Under the pieces are notes generated by a model. That model ran no database searches. It was not told the origin of the DNA and worked only from the letters and a program-made list of their open reading frames with translations. From the NCBI RefSeq assembly GCF_006874475.1, contig NZ_VIRM01000002.1, forward strand, positions 124,001 to 188,000: a stretch of 64,000 nt of DNA, in the 5' to 3' direction. Source of the DNA: Microbispora hainanensis (GTDB taxonomy: Bacteria > Actinomycetota > Actinomycetes > Streptosporangiales > Streptosporangiaceae). Positions 26,955-35,608 of this stretch are shown piece after piece. Positions within the stretch are counted from its first letter, which is position 1. Each line of letters starts with the position of its first letter. The position numbers and the translations under genes are program-made.

Positions 26955-27785
26955 ATGCCGTCCTTCGACAGCGCGCGTGGCCGCTTCCGGTTCAGCCCAG
27001 ACCATTTGGGGGTCCTGGGCTGTCTTTACGAGGGGAGGGCGGTTACGGCTGGCCTGGTGACTGCTCGGAATGAGTTGCGGGCCGTCGGCTTGATCAATAA
27101 CGGTGACGCCGTCGTCCCCGAGCTCGCCGACCTGACGAATGCCCTGGCCGAACCGATCGTGCTCGTCCAGATCGAGATCACCGGAGCCCAGGGCGTCACG
27201 AACCACGGTGCGGTCATCGGCAATGACGCCTGTTACGTGTACGAGGGGTGGCCCGGCGAACCGGAGTCCGAGTATGTCCGCACCGATCTCAGCACCCTCG
27301 TGTGGTCACTCGCGCGAGCGGTGGGTCTGCGCGACAGGGACGCCAAGCCACCGGCGGCCACGAGCATCACCACGACGGTCGGCGTCATGGACGCCGGCTT
27401 CGTGGCGCTCGCCGAAGCGGACATCGACGACGTGGAGGAGACTGTCGAGCGGTTGCGCGCGGCGCTCGCCGCCGAGGGTGCGCTCGCCGACCCCGAACTG
27501 ATGGTCTTGACCCACCTGCTGCTTCAGCTCAACGGCAACTGGCGGATGACCGCTGCGTGGAACAACCGCGAGGGCAGGGGTACCGATATCCGCGGGATCA
27601 CCGTGCTCGACTGCGGTCCCCTGGGCTACTGGCTGCGGGAACGTCCCGCGGAGCCGATCATGCCGGGGACGGTGACGCCGGACAGCGAGCTCCGGTTGGT
27701 GTTCACCGAGACGCCGCGCGTCTGGGAGCTGATCACCGAGCTCCTCCCCAGCCTCGATCAACTGCCCGCTCCTGCAGGACGGTGA
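26955..27785 (+). CDS. unrecognised 276-residue island protein (EspG-like possible)
   Basis: ATG start with AGGGAGA 7 nt upstream. The product opens with RFRFSPDHLGVLGCLYEG and alternates hydrophobic strands with acidic loops; no signal peptide or membrane span. Size, cytoplasmic nature and the opening 'F-x-F-S-x-x-x-L-x-V-L' pattern recall EspG chaperones, which bind type VII secretion substrates, but I cannot confirm this by eye. It follows the 469-residue gene by 17 bp and precedes the next by 6 bp, so it belongs to the same operon. Confidence 0.65.
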   Translation: MPSFDSARGRFRFSPDHLGVLGCLYEGRAVTAGLVTARNELRAVGLINNGDAVVPELADLTNALAEPIVLVQIEITGAQGVTNHGAVIGNDACYVYEGWPGEPESEYVRTDLSTLVWSLARAVGLRDRDAKPPAATSITTTVGVMDAGFVALAEADIDDVEETVERLRAALAAEGALADPELMVLTHLLLQLNGNWRMTAAWNNREGRGTDIRGITVLDCGPLGYWLRERPAEPIMPGTVTPDSELRLVFTETPRVWELITELLPSLDQLPAPAGR

Positions 27786-27791
27786 GGTGCG

Positions 27792-28358
27792 ATGTCCGGT
27801 TTCTCTTTTGATCTTGTCGAGCGAGTGCCTGAACGCCGTCGTGAACGGAAAGACATCTTTCTGCACCTGGTCGGCACGGCGGGTCCATACGGGGAGGTCT
27901 CTCTCAAAATCACCAACGATCGAGAGGCCACGCTCGTTGGGGATGGGTTGCCATATGCGGAGATCTCTAACTTGTTCGGCGCCTCCGGATACGTCGCCGT
28001 CGATGAGCATACGCAGGTGACGGTGGGTGGAGTCGCCGCTCGTCTCTTCCGGAATCGGCGTGCTCTGCGTATGGAGGACAGGGGCATCAGCATCGTGCTG
28101 GGGGATCGCCACTACACCTACCTGTTCGGCCCAACGGGGCATGAGGAACTGCGTGACAGCGAACGCGGTCCAGTGGTGCGGAAGGGTGACACTCCTGCCG
28201 GCGTGGAGATGACCATGGTCGTCCTGCCGGACGCCGACGCCACCGATCTCGCGCTGGCCCTCATCATGCAAGGCGCCGACAGGGTTGTGTTGACTATCGG
28301 CGGAGCGATCGTCTCCGGGGTCATGTCGTTTCTGAACAGCTCGAAAGGCAAGTGGTGA
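27792..28358 (+). CDS. unrecognised 188-residue island protein
   Basis: ATG with GTGAGG upstream, 6 bp after the previous stop. The protein is rich in beta-strand-like segments (VSLKITNDREATLVGDGL, HYTYLFGPTGHEELRD) and ends with a hydrophobic segment (VVLTIGGAIVSGVMSFLN) and a basic tail (SSKGKW), possibly a C-terminal membrane anchor. No known motif. GC content is visibly lower than in the flanking housekeeping genes. As an operon partner it could act as immunity, regulator or structural component; nothing decides this. Confidence 0.65.
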   Translation: MSGFSFDLVERVPERRRERKDIFLHLVGTAGPYGEVSLKITNDREATLVGDGLPYAEISNLFGASGYVAVDEHTQVTVGGVAARLFRNRRALRMEDRGISIVLGDRHYTYLFGPTGHEELRDSERGPVVRKGDTPAGVEMTMVVLPDADATDLALALIMQGADRVVLTIGGAIVSGVMSFLNSSKGKW

Positions 28359-28499
28359 CGCCTGCGTGCGGCGGGAAGCGTGCGTTGCCCCTCTTCGGAT
28401 ACGCGACCTCATCGCCGGGCGTGGCATTCCCCGCATCGGCTGGAGGGTCGCCTGCCGGCTGTCGACCGCATTGGTCGCTGATCATCAGAAGGGATTCGG

Positions 28500-28961
28500 T
28501 TGTCCGACACCGAGATCGTCTACAAGGAACGGCCCGGGAAGCCGAAGTTGTGGCTCGGCGTGCCCTGGACACTGTGCGCCGTGCTGCTGATCTGGTCCTT
28601 CGGGGACGCCTGGTTGCAGGATCACGAGCTCCCGCTCGATGCCATGCTCGTCCTGACTCCGCTGTTCTTCGGCATCGCCTCGATCCCCGGGCTGGTCTCG
28701 CTGAGCAAGCGCCGTTACAACGCCATCACCCTGACGTCCCGGACGCTACGCGTGGGCCGTCACACGCTTCCCGTCGCCGACATCACGCTCAACCCGCCGG
28801 CCACGAGCCGGGGACCTCGTCTGCTGGGCGGAGGGTACGACGTCCCGGTGGGTATGCAGGCTGTCGAGCTCGGCGGGCGGGGTGGCGAGCACTACGTGGT
28901 GGCGGTGATGAACCCGCAGCCATTTCTCGCAGCGCTGACCCAGGTGATCGCCAAGGCATGA
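28500..28961 (+). CDS. two-span membrane protein with PH-like C-terminal domain
   Basis: A 153-residue protein with a TTG start behind AGAAGGGA. Two transmembrane helices (WLGVPWTLCAVLLIWSF and MLVLTPLFFGIASIPGLVSL) are followed by a beta-rich domain (TLTSRTLRVGRHTLPVADI, then VVAVMNPQPFLAAL) of the bacterial PH type found in DUF3093-like proteins. A 141-bp gap without a gene separates it from the island operon, so membership is uncertain. Confidence 0.65.
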   Translation: MSDTEIVYKERPGKPKLWLGVPWTLCAVLLIWSFGDAWLQDHELPLDAMLVLTPLFFGIASIPGLVSLSKRRYNAITLTSRTLRVGRHTLPVADITLNPPATSRGPRLLGGGYDVPVGMQAVELGGRGGEHYVVAVMNPQPFLAALTQVIAKA

Positions 28962-28997
28962 CGGCGAGCGGCAGAGGATATGTGGGAACGCTCCATT

Positions 28998-29035
28998 GGC
29001 CGCCGGGGGTGGGATGGCTTCCGCTCCCGGCGGCC
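28998..29035. terminator. bidirectional terminator between island and FHA gene
   Basis: A perfect 10-bp stem, GGCCGCCGGG (28998-29007) and CCCGGCGGCC (29026-29035), with an 18-nt loop between convergent genes. Confidence 0.75.
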
Positions 29036-29049
29036 GGTGTGCGGCTGGT

Positions 29050-29706
29050 TCAGGAGGCCCGGCGGCCCGCGCTGGGGCGGGGCTGCGGCTCCGGCTCGGC
29101 CGGTCCGGTGGCCCGCTGCGGCGGCACGACCGGCGTGGGCCGAACCAGGCCGAGGGCGACGACCTCGTTGGCGAGCCGGGTGCGCCGGTTGGTGCCCTCC
29201 GGGATGCGGAACTTCTGGTAAAGCCGCAGCAGATGCTGCTTGACCGCCGCCTCGGTCACCACCAGGTCGTCGGCGATCTCCCGGGCCGTCGCGGGCGCCA
29301 CGAACGCCTCGTCGGACAGCGCCGGACGGCACAGCGAGGTGAGGACGTCGACCTCCCGGCGGGTGAGCTCCGGCGCGGCGGCGCGGCGCAGCTCGACCTC
29401 GGGGGCGAGGTCCTCCCTCGGGATCCCGCCGACCCGGGCCCGGGCGGCTCCGAAGGAGACGACGTCGCCGTCGTCCAGCACCCTCCTGGCGATCGGCCTG
29501 CCGTTCACCCGGGTGCCGTTGCGGGACAGGCCCAGGTCCACGACGTACAGGTAGGGCCCGCGACGGACGAATTCGGCGTGCAGCCGTGACACGCTCGGAT
29601 CCGTCAGCCGGATGTCCACGCCTCGGCCGCGGCCGATCGTGGTGACGTCGGGGCGCAGCGGCACCACCTCGCCGCTGTCCTCGATCCGTATGAACGGCCC
29701 CTCCAC
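29050..29706 (-). CDS. FHA domain protein with helix-turn-helix
   Basis: A 218-residue protein. Residues 5-95 are an FHA phosphothreonine-binding domain (TIGRGRGVDIRL, SVSRLHAEF, SRNGTRVNG carry the conserved Gly, Arg, Ser, His and Asn). Residues 110-190 look like a LuxR/sigma-like DNA-binding domain (LTRREVDVLTSL, TAREIADDLVVTEAAVKQHL). The architecture suggests a transcription factor reading phosphorylation by a Ser/Thr kinase; two such kinases are encoded in this window. GTG start behind GGGGAGGAA. Divergent from citrate synthase with 181 bp between, so it may regulate that gene. Confidence 0.82.
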   Translation of the reverse strand: MEGPFIRIEDSGEVVPLRPDVTTIGRGRGVDIRLTDPSVSRLHAEFVRRGPYLYVVDLGLSRNGTRVNGRPIARRVLDDGDVVSFGAARARVGGIPREDLAPEVELRRAAAPELTRREVDVLTSLCRPALSDEAFVAPATAREIADDLVVTEAAVKQHLLRLYQKFRIPEGTNRRTRLANEVVALGLVRPTPVVPPQRATGPAEPEPQPRPSAGRRAS

Positions 29707-29825
29707 GGCAGTTCCTCCCCAGGTAGCCCGCCGTTACTTTCCCTATAGCTGCGGCTTACCCACCCGTGGCGAGGGGGAATCGCCTTTGCCAGGAGCAGAA
29801 TCAATCCTGAAATTGGTCTGGACCT

Positions 29826-29887
29826 TTGAGGGGCGCTTTACCTGCTCACGGGTAGACTTCGGGCGGAGATAAGCGGAGGAAACACTT
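29826..29887 (+). promoter_or_regulatory. citrate synthase promoter candidate and ribosome binding site
   Basis: TAGACT (29853-29858) is a TANNNT -10 candidate; the best -35-like hexamer, TTGAGG (29826-29831), is 21 nt away, which is too far for a standard promoter. GGAGGA lies about 8 nt before the ATG. Confidence 0.35.
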
Positions 29888-31009
29888 ATGGCGGACAAGC
29901 CCACCAAAGGCCTCGCCGATGTCGTCGCCGCGTCCACAGCGCTCAGCGACATCGACGGCAAGGCCGGCCGTCTCTTCTACCGTGGATACGACATCCACGA
30001 CCTGGCCGGCCACGCCACCTTCGAAGAGGTGGCCCACCTGCTCCAGCGCGGCACGCTGCCGACCCGCCGGCAGCTCGCGGACTACGGCGCGGAGCTGGCC
30101 GAAGGCCGCACCCTGGGCTCGCTCGCCGAGAGCAACATCGCCGAGATCGCCGGGAAACAGGCGCCCATGGAGGCGCTGCGCAGCCTGGTCTCGCTGGCCG
30201 GGGCCGACGACCCGGACAAGGACTCCAACGCCGCCGACGCCAACCTCCGCAAGGCCGCCAGGCTCACGGCGCAGCAGCCGATCCTCGTCGCCCGCTACCA
30301 CGCGGCCAGGACGGGAGCCGACATCCCGGCGCCCGACCCCGAGCTGAGCACCGCCGCCAACTTCCTGCTGCAGATCACCGGCCGCCGTCCCGGGCAGCGC
30401 GAGGTCGAGATCTTCGACACCTGCCTGGTGCTGCACGCCGACCACACGATGAACGCCTCCACGTTCGCCGCCCGCGTGTGCGCCGCGACGCTGTCCGACA
30501 TGCACTCGGCGATCGTCGCCGCCATCGGCACGCTCAAGGGCCCCCTCCACGGTGGGGCGAACGAGCAGGTCATGCGTACGCTGGAAGCGCTGGACCCGCG
30601 CGGCGTCGCGCAGGCCGTACGGGACAAGCTGGCGGCGGGCGAGAAGATCATGGGATTCGGGCACCGCGTCTACAAGACCGAGGACCCCCGGGCGACGCAC
30701 CTGCGGCGGATGTCGCAGGAGCTGGCCGAGGCCTCGGGCGACGACACCTACTATCGGATGTCGCGGGAGATGGAAGAGGTCGTCTTCGCGGACAAGCACC
30801 TTTACCCGAACGTGGACTTCTACGCGGCGACCGTCTACCACTACCTCGGCATCCCCACGGACCTGTTCACGCCCGTGTTCTCGGTCAGCCGGATGGCCGG
30901 GTGGACGGCCCACGTGATCGAGCAGCACGCCGACAACCGGCTGATCCGGCCGGACAGCGAGTACATCGGCGAGCGCGACCAGAAGTGGGTGCCCATCGAC
31001 GAGCGGTGA
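29888..31009 (+). CDS. citrate synthase (CitZ/2-methylcitrate synthase-like)
   Basis: A 373-residue type I short citrate synthase that condenses oxaloacetate with acetyl-CoA (some relatives accept propionyl-CoA). Opening GLADVVAASTALSDIDGKAG and FYRGYDIHDLA are typical. The catalytic triad is His221 (GPLHGGANE), His259 (GFGHRVYK) and Asp310 (NVDFYAATVYH). Length matches B. subtilis CitZ (372). Methylcitrate synthase activity cannot be excluded, but prpBD-type genes are absent here and icd is nearby. ATG after GGAGGA. Confidence 0.93.
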   Translation: MADKPTKGLADVVAASTALSDIDGKAGRLFYRGYDIHDLAGHATFEEVAHLLQRGTLPTRRQLADYGAELAEGRTLGSLAESNIAEIAGKQAPMEALRSLVSLAGADDPDKDSNAADANLRKAARLTAQQPILVARYHAARTGADIPAPDPELSTAANFLLQITGRRPGQREVEIFDTCLVLHADHTMNASTFAARVCAATLSDMHSAIVAAIGTLKGPLHGGANEQVMRTLEALDPRGVAQAVRDKLAAGEKIMGFGHRVYKTEDPRATHLRRMSQELAEASGDDTYYRMSREMEEVVFADKHLYPNVDFYAATVYHYLGIPTDLFTPVFSVSRMAGWTAHVIEQHADNRLIRPDSEYIGERDQKWVPIDER

Positions 31010-31054
31010 CAGCGAGGAAGCGCCGAGGACCGCAGTTGCACGCATGGGAGAGAA

Positions 31055-31339
31055 GTGAGAACGAGCGAGAGTACGGCCTGGGGGCCGTACCTGCTGGTGG
31101 CGACGGGCGCGGCCGCCGGGCTGTGCGCGATCGGCCTGGGTGCGCCGGTGCCCACGGGTGGTGCGATCATGGGATGTGGCTTCCTCGCCGGATCCCTGGT
31201 CCGGGTGGCGGTCTCCGAACGGCGGGCGGGCGCGCTCGCGATCCGCGGCAAACGGGTGGACGCGCTCACGCTGGCGGCGTTCGGCGCGGCGCTCGTCATC
31301 GGCTCGCTGCTCATGCTGTTGCGGCTGCACGACTCGTAG
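31055..31339 (+). CDS. DUF3017 small membrane protein
   Basis: A 94-residue protein with three hydrophobic segments (YLLVATGAAAGLCAIGLG, GGAIMGCGFLAGSLVRVAV, LTLAAFGAALVIGSLLMLL). Actinobacterial DUF3017 proteins of this size sit near folD and TCA genes, as here. GTG start with GGGAGAGAA upstream. 45 bp after citrate synthase and probably co-transcribed. Function unknown. Confidence 0.8.
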   Translation: MRTSESTAWGPYLLVATGAAAGLCAIGLGAPVPTGGAIMGCGFLAGSLVRVAVSERRAGALAIRGKRVDALTLAAFGAALVIGSLLMLLRLHDS

Positions 31340-31377
31340 GAACACGACCTCGTCGCGGACTTACCACACCCGTCCGA

Positions 31378-31446
31378 TAGCCTCAACGGCCAGTGAGCCT
31401 CAAAAAGGACCTGCTGGCCAGTTAGTTCAGAAGGGGAACCCCACGC
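31378..31446 (+). promoter_or_regulatory. icd promoter candidate and leader hairpin
   Basis: TAGCCT (31378-31383) is a -10 candidate. Immediately after it GGCCAG (31388-31393) can pair with CTGGCC (31414-31419), giving a leader hairpin before AGAAGGGG and the icd ATG. Confidence 0.4.
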
Positions 31447-32664
31447 ATGCCCAAGATCAAGGTAGCGGGCCCGGTCGTCGAGCTCGACGGCGACGAGATG
31501 ACCCGGATCATCTGGCAGTTCATCAAGGACCAGCTGATCCTTCCCTACCTCGACATCGACCTGAAGTACTACGACCTCGGCATTGAGAACCGCGACGCCA
31601 CCGACGACCAGGTCACGATCGACGCCGCCAACGCCATCAAGCAGTACGGCGTGGGCGTGAAGTGCGCGACGATCACGCCGGACGAGGCCCGCGTCGAGGA
31701 GTTCGGCCTGAAGAAGATGTGGAAGTCCCCGAACGGGACGATCCGCAACATCCTCGGCGGTGTCATCTTCCGCGAGCCGATCATCATGTCGAACATCCCG
31801 CGGCTCGTCCCCGGCTGGACCAAGCCGATCGTCGTCGGCCGTCACGCCTTCGGCGACCAGTACCGCGCCACCGACCTGAAGGTTCCCGGCGAGGGCACGC
31901 TGACGCTGACGTTCACGCCTAAGGACGGCAGCGAGCCGATCGAGCTCAACGTCTTCGACTTCCCCGGCGCCGGCGTCGCGCTGGCGATGTACAACCTGGA
32001 CGAGTCGATCCGCGACTTCGCCCGCGCCTCCATGCGGTACGGCCTCAACCGCGGCTACCCGGTCTACCTCTCGACCAAGAACACCATCCTCAAGGCGTAC
32101 GACGGCCGGTTCAAGGACATCTTCGCCGAGGTCTACGAGACCGAGTTCAAGGCCGACTTCGAGGCCGCCGGGATCACCTACGAGCACCGCCTGATCGACG
32201 ACATGGTGGCCGCCTCCCTGAAGTGGGAGGGCGGGTACGTCTGGGCCTGCAAGAACTACGACGGCGACGTCCAGTCGGACACGGTGGCGCAGGGCTTCGG
32301 CTCGCTCGGCCTCATGACCAGCGTGCTCATGACCCCCGACGGCCGCACCGTCGAGGCCGAGGCGGCGCACGGCACCGTGACCCGTCACTACCGCCAGCAC
32401 CAGCAGGGCAAGCCGACCTCCACCAACCCGATCGCCTCGATCTTCGCGTGGACCCGCGGCCTGCAGCACCGCGGCAAGCTCGACAACCAGCCCGAGGTCA
32501 TCGACTTCGCCGAGAAGCTGGAGCAGGTCTGCGTCGAGACCGTCGAGGGCGGCCAGATGACCAAGGACCTCGCGCTCCTGGTCGGCGGCGACGCCGAGTG
32601 GCTGACCACGCAGGACTTCCTCGCGGCGCTCGACGAGAACCTCAAGAAGAAGATGGCGCAGTAA
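31447..32664 (+). CDS. icd: NADP-dependent isocitrate dehydrogenase (homodimeric, IDH1-like)
   Basis: A 405-residue enzyme converting isocitrate to 2-oxoglutarate with NADPH production. It is of the homodimeric class shared with eukaryotes and mycobacterial Icd1: [13 protein letters not shown] at the start, [13 protein letters not shown] (substrate site), [39 protein letters not shown] and [12 protein letters not shown] (NADP site). ATG with AGAAGGGG upstream. Followed by a strong terminator. Confidence 0.97.
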   Translation: MPKIKVAGPVVELDGDEMTRIIWQFIKDQLILPYLDIDLKYYDLGIENRDATDDQVTIDAANAIKQYGVGVKCATITPDEARVEEFGLKKMWKSPNGTIRNILGGVIFREPIIMSNIPRLVPGWTKPIVVGRHAFGDQYRATDLKVPGEGTLTLTFTPKDGSEPIELNVFDFPGAGVALAMYNLDESIRDFARASMRYGLNRGYPVYLSTKNTILKAYDGRFKDIFAEVYETEFKADFEAAGITYEHRLIDDMVAASLKWEGGYVWACKNYDGDVQSDTVAQGFGSLGLMTSVLMTPDGRTVEAEAAHGTVTRHYRQHQQGKPTSTNPIASIFAWTRGLQHRGKLDNQPEVIDFAEKLEQVCVETVEGGQMTKDLALLVGGDAEWLTTQDFLAALDENLKKKMAQ

Positions 32665-32739
32665 CGAGAGCGCGCTTCGCGGCGTGCCTCAGAACGTGCG
32701 TCGGAACGTGCCCTGGAACAGGCATGGAACGAGCCTGGA

Positions 32740-32785
32740 AACGGGCCTCTGCCTGCGGTTATCCACCGCCGGGCAGAGGCCCGTT
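32740..32785 (+). terminator. icd terminator
   Basis: A perfect 14-bp stem, AACGGGCCTCTGCC (32740-32753) and GGCAGAGGCCCGTT (32772-32785), 18-nt loop, followed by TCGCTTT. The rest of the 378-bp gap to the kinase gene holds no gene I can support; TAGTTT at 33017-33022 is a -10 candidate for the kinase. Confidence 0.85.
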
Positions 32786-33042
32786 CGCTTTCCGGACCGT
32801 CCACGGGCCGTGAGACCTCCACGAGGGCCGGAAAGGCGGCGCAGTGGCCCCGACGGCAGGGCGATCACACCCGGGGCCGTCCGACACTTTCCGGGCGGTC
32901 CCTTTCCTCACTTGGAGGTAGGGGCCGCTCGCCGCATTGTCACGGTTTCCTGACGTCACGGCGCGGTATCGAGCCGCGGAACCGTCGCACCGGGGCCGTA
33001 AAGTTCTGGTGGCCGGTAGTTTGCCGAATCGTGGGGAACGGA

Positions 33043-35451
33043 ATGCCGCAGATCGCGCCGTTGCAACCGGGGGATCCGACCAGTCTCGGTCCCTTCGTGC
33101 TGTCCGGCCGTCTCGGCGAGGGCGGTCAGGGCGTGGTCTACTTCGGCCAGGACGAGGCCGGCGAGCGGGCCGCGGTCAAGCTGCTGCACGTCAAGTTCTC
33201 CGGCGACGCGACGGCCAGGTCCCGCTTCGCGCGGGAGCTGCGCGCCGCCCAGCGTGTGGCGAGCTTCTGCACCGCCCGGGTCCTGGCGGCCGACCTGGAG
33301 GGCGACACGCCCTACATCGCGAGCGAGTTCATCGACGGGCGGTCGCTGCGCGAGGCCGTCGAGGAGGACGGGCCGCTGACCGGCTCGGCCCTGGAACGGC
33401 TGGCGGTCGGCACGGCCACCGCGCTTACCGCGATCCACCAGGCGGGCATCGTCCACCGCGACTTCAAGCCCGACAACGTGCTGCTGGCCGTGGACGGCCC
33501 GCGCGTGGTGGACTTCGGCATCGCCCGCATCGTCGACTCGACCGCCACGATCACCAGCCGGGCGATCGGCACGCCCGCCTACATGGCGCCCGAGCAGATC
33601 TCCGGCGGTGCTGTCGGGCCCCCTGCCGACGTTTTCTCCTGGGCCTCCACGATCGCGTACGCCGCGACCGGCGACGTCGTGTTCGGCGGCAACTCGATCG
33701 CGGTCGTGCTCAACCGCATCCTCAACCACGACATCGACACCGGGATGCTGCCCGAGCCGCTCGGCGGAGTGGTCCGAGCGTGCCTGCGCAAGTCGCCGGA
33801 CGAGCGCCCGGCGGCCGACCAGATCCTGCTGCGCCTGCTGGGCCGCGCCGTGTCGGGCGACGCGTCGGCGGTCGTGCTGTCCGAGGGAGCCGCGCACGCG
33901 GCCGACCCTGACGCCACGCTCCTCGCGCGCACGGGTCCGGTCCGCGCCCCCGCGCCGGGCGGCGCGGGCCCGCTGCCCACGGGCGGCACAGAGACCGGAA
34001 CCGGTGCGGGGGCTGGGAACGGCGCGGGAGCCGGGAGCGGCGCATGGACCGGCACAGGCGGTCACGCCGGTCACGCCGATCACGCCGGTCAGGCCGATCA
34101 CGCCGGTCAGGCCGATCACGGCGGTCACGCCGGTCAGGCCGAGTACGCCGGGAACGCCGCGCCGACCGGGGCGTCCCAGTCCGCCTTGTTGTCCGGGCCC
34201 ACCAACCCCAGGTTCGGCCCTGCCCCGCGCGAGAGTACGGGCCCCGGCGGTCATGGCGCCGTACGGCCTGCTGCGGCGGGTTCCGACGCGGCGAGGCCCG
34301 TGCCGGTCGGGCCCCTGTCAGGCGGGACGGGGCCTTCTGGGACGGGGCCTTCTGGGACAGGGCCTTCTGGGACAGGGCGGGCTGGGGCGGGGCCAGACGG
34401 CACCGGGGGATACGGCGTGCCGGGCGGGACCGGGGCGGCGTACGGGATAGGGCCCGACAGGACCGGGGCGTACGGGATGGGGCCGGACGGGACCGGACCA
34501 GGTGGCATGGACCCGGGCGGCAGGGAGCCGGGCGGCGGGACGCGGCGTCGCCGGAGGGGCCTCGTCGGCGCGCTCGCGGCCGTGCTCGCCCTCGTGGCCG
34601 CCGGGGCCGCGATCTTCGCCGCCAAGACCGGCTTCGCGTTCGGCGACGCAAGCGAGGACGGCGGCACCGGCGCCGTGGTCACACCGCCGACGAGGCCGTC
34701 ATACGGCTCCGTTTATGACAAGGCGCGGAAGACCAAGCGGCTGACGATCGGTGTGCGGTGGGACGTGCCCGGGGTCGCCCTGGAGCAGGCGAGCGGGTTC
34801 AGCGGGTTCGACGTGGACGTCGCGACGGCCATCGCCAGGCGCCTGAACGTCCCCGCGAGCGGGATCACCTTCCGCAGGCTCGGCGTCGGCGACCGGGTGC
34901 GTGCGCTGACCGACGGCACGGTGGACATGGTCGTGGCTACCTACTCCTACGACGACAACCGCAACGACGCGGTCACCTTCGCCGGGCCGTACTACACGGC
35001 CCACACCGACCTGCTGGTGCTCTCCGGTTCGCGCGTAAAGAAGCTGGCGGACCTGGCCGGGCGCCGGATGTGCGCGCCCGTCGGCAGTGCCAGCGCCCGG
35101 CTCGTCGCCGGAAAGGTGGACGTCGAGCAGGTCCCGGTGAGCGACTACGCCGAGTGCATGAACCTGCTGACGCGAGGCGAGGTCGACGCCGTTCCTGGGG
35201 ACGACCTCATCATCGCCGGCTTCGCCAACCGGGTGGCGAGCCTGAAACTGTCGGTGCTCGGCGCGCGGCTGACCGACCAGCGCTACGTCGTCGGCCTGCC
35301 GAAGAAGGACGTGCGCACCTGCCGGGCCGTGGAGGACGCGATCAGCCGCATGTACGGCGACGGCACGATGCGTGACCTGCTGCGCAAGCACTTCGGCAAC
35401 GTCGACTTCGCTCCAGAGCAGGACGCCCCGCCCAAGCTCGCCTGCCGCTGA
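33043..35451 (+). CDS. Ser/Thr protein kinase fused to extracellular solute-binding (SBP_bac_3) domain
   Basis: An 802-residue membrane kinase. The Hanks kinase domain (residues about 15-265) has the Gly loop GEGGQGVVYFG, Lys46, HRDFKPDN with Asp140, DFG at Asp157 and GTPAYMAPEQ. A 240-residue low-complexity linker rich in Gly, Pro, His, Ala follows, then RRRRR and one membrane span (506-528). The outside part (about 560-795) is a family 3 solute-binding domain as in GlnH-type amino-acid receptors (LTIGVRWDVPG, GFSGFDVDVATAIARRLN, VATYSYDDNRNDAVTFAGPYY), with four Cys. ATG chosen by comparison with the paralogue at 49335; GTG at 33031, 8 nt after TAGTTT, is an alternative. Confidence 0.93.
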   Translation: MPQIAPLQPGDPTSLGPFVLSGRLGEGGQGVVYFGQDEAGERAAVKLLHVKFSGDATARSRFARELRAAQRVASFCTARVLAADLEGDTPYIASEFIDGRSLREAVEEDGPLTGSALERLAVGTATALTAIHQAGIVHRDFKPDNVLLAVDGPRVVDFGIARIVDSTATITSRAIGTPAYMAPEQISGGAVGPPADVFSWASTIAYAATGDVVFGGNSIAVVLNRILNHDIDTGMLPEPLGGVVRACLRKSPDERPAADQILLRLLGRAVSGDASAVVLSEGAAHAADPDATLLARTGPVRAPAPGGAGPLPTGGTETGTGAGAGNGAGAGSGAWTGTGGHAGHADHAGQADHAGQADHGGHAGQAEYAGNAAPTGASQSALLSGPTNPRFGPAPRESTGPGGHGAVRPAAAGSDAARPVPVGPLSGGTGPSGTGPSGTGPSGTGRAGAGPDGTGGYGVPGGTGAAYGIGPDRTGAYGMGPDGTGPGGMDPGGREPGGGTRRRRRGLVGALAAVLALVAAGAAIFAAKTGFAFGDASEDGGTGAVVTPPTRPSYGSVYDKARKTKRLTIGVRWDVPGVALEQASGFSGFDVDVATAIARRLNVPASGITFRRLGVGDRVRALTDGTVDMVVATYSYDDNRNDAVTFAGPYYTAHTDLLVLSGSRVKKLADLAGRRMCAPVGSASARLVAGKVDVEQVPVSDYAECMNLLTRGEVDAVPGDDLIIAGFANRVASLKLSVLGARLTDQRYVVGLPKKDVRTCRAVEDAISRMYGDGTMRDLLRKHFGNVDFAPEQDAPPKLACR
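34060..34141. repeat. 9-bp tandem repeat in kinase linker
   Basis: GGTCACGCC-type units (variants GATCACGCC, GGTCAGGCC) repeat about nine times, encoding Gly-His-Ala/Asp-His-Ala/Gly-Gln-Ala. It is in frame, so copy changes keep the kinase intact. Confidence 0.75.
34318..34382. repeat. 15-bp tandem repeat in kinase linker
   Basis: TCTGGGACGGGGCCT and close variants repeat about four times, encoding Ser-Gly-Thr-Gly-Pro. Confidence 0.75.
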
Positions 35452-35608
35452 GCCCGCACTCCAACCGGCCGGCCGGCCGGGCGCACGCTGGCTCATGCCC
35501 GCACCCCGGCTTCGCTGAGCCCACACCCGAGGTCGGCCGATCCCGTACGCCGACCGGCTGCCGACCGCCTGCCGGGCGGCGCATCATGCCTGCCCGGCCC
35601 GTCCAGGT

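Noticed and set aside
28359-28499. Short gene in the 141-bp gap before the PH-like protein
   Set aside because: Only short frames without ribosome binding site or motif; treated as non-coding.
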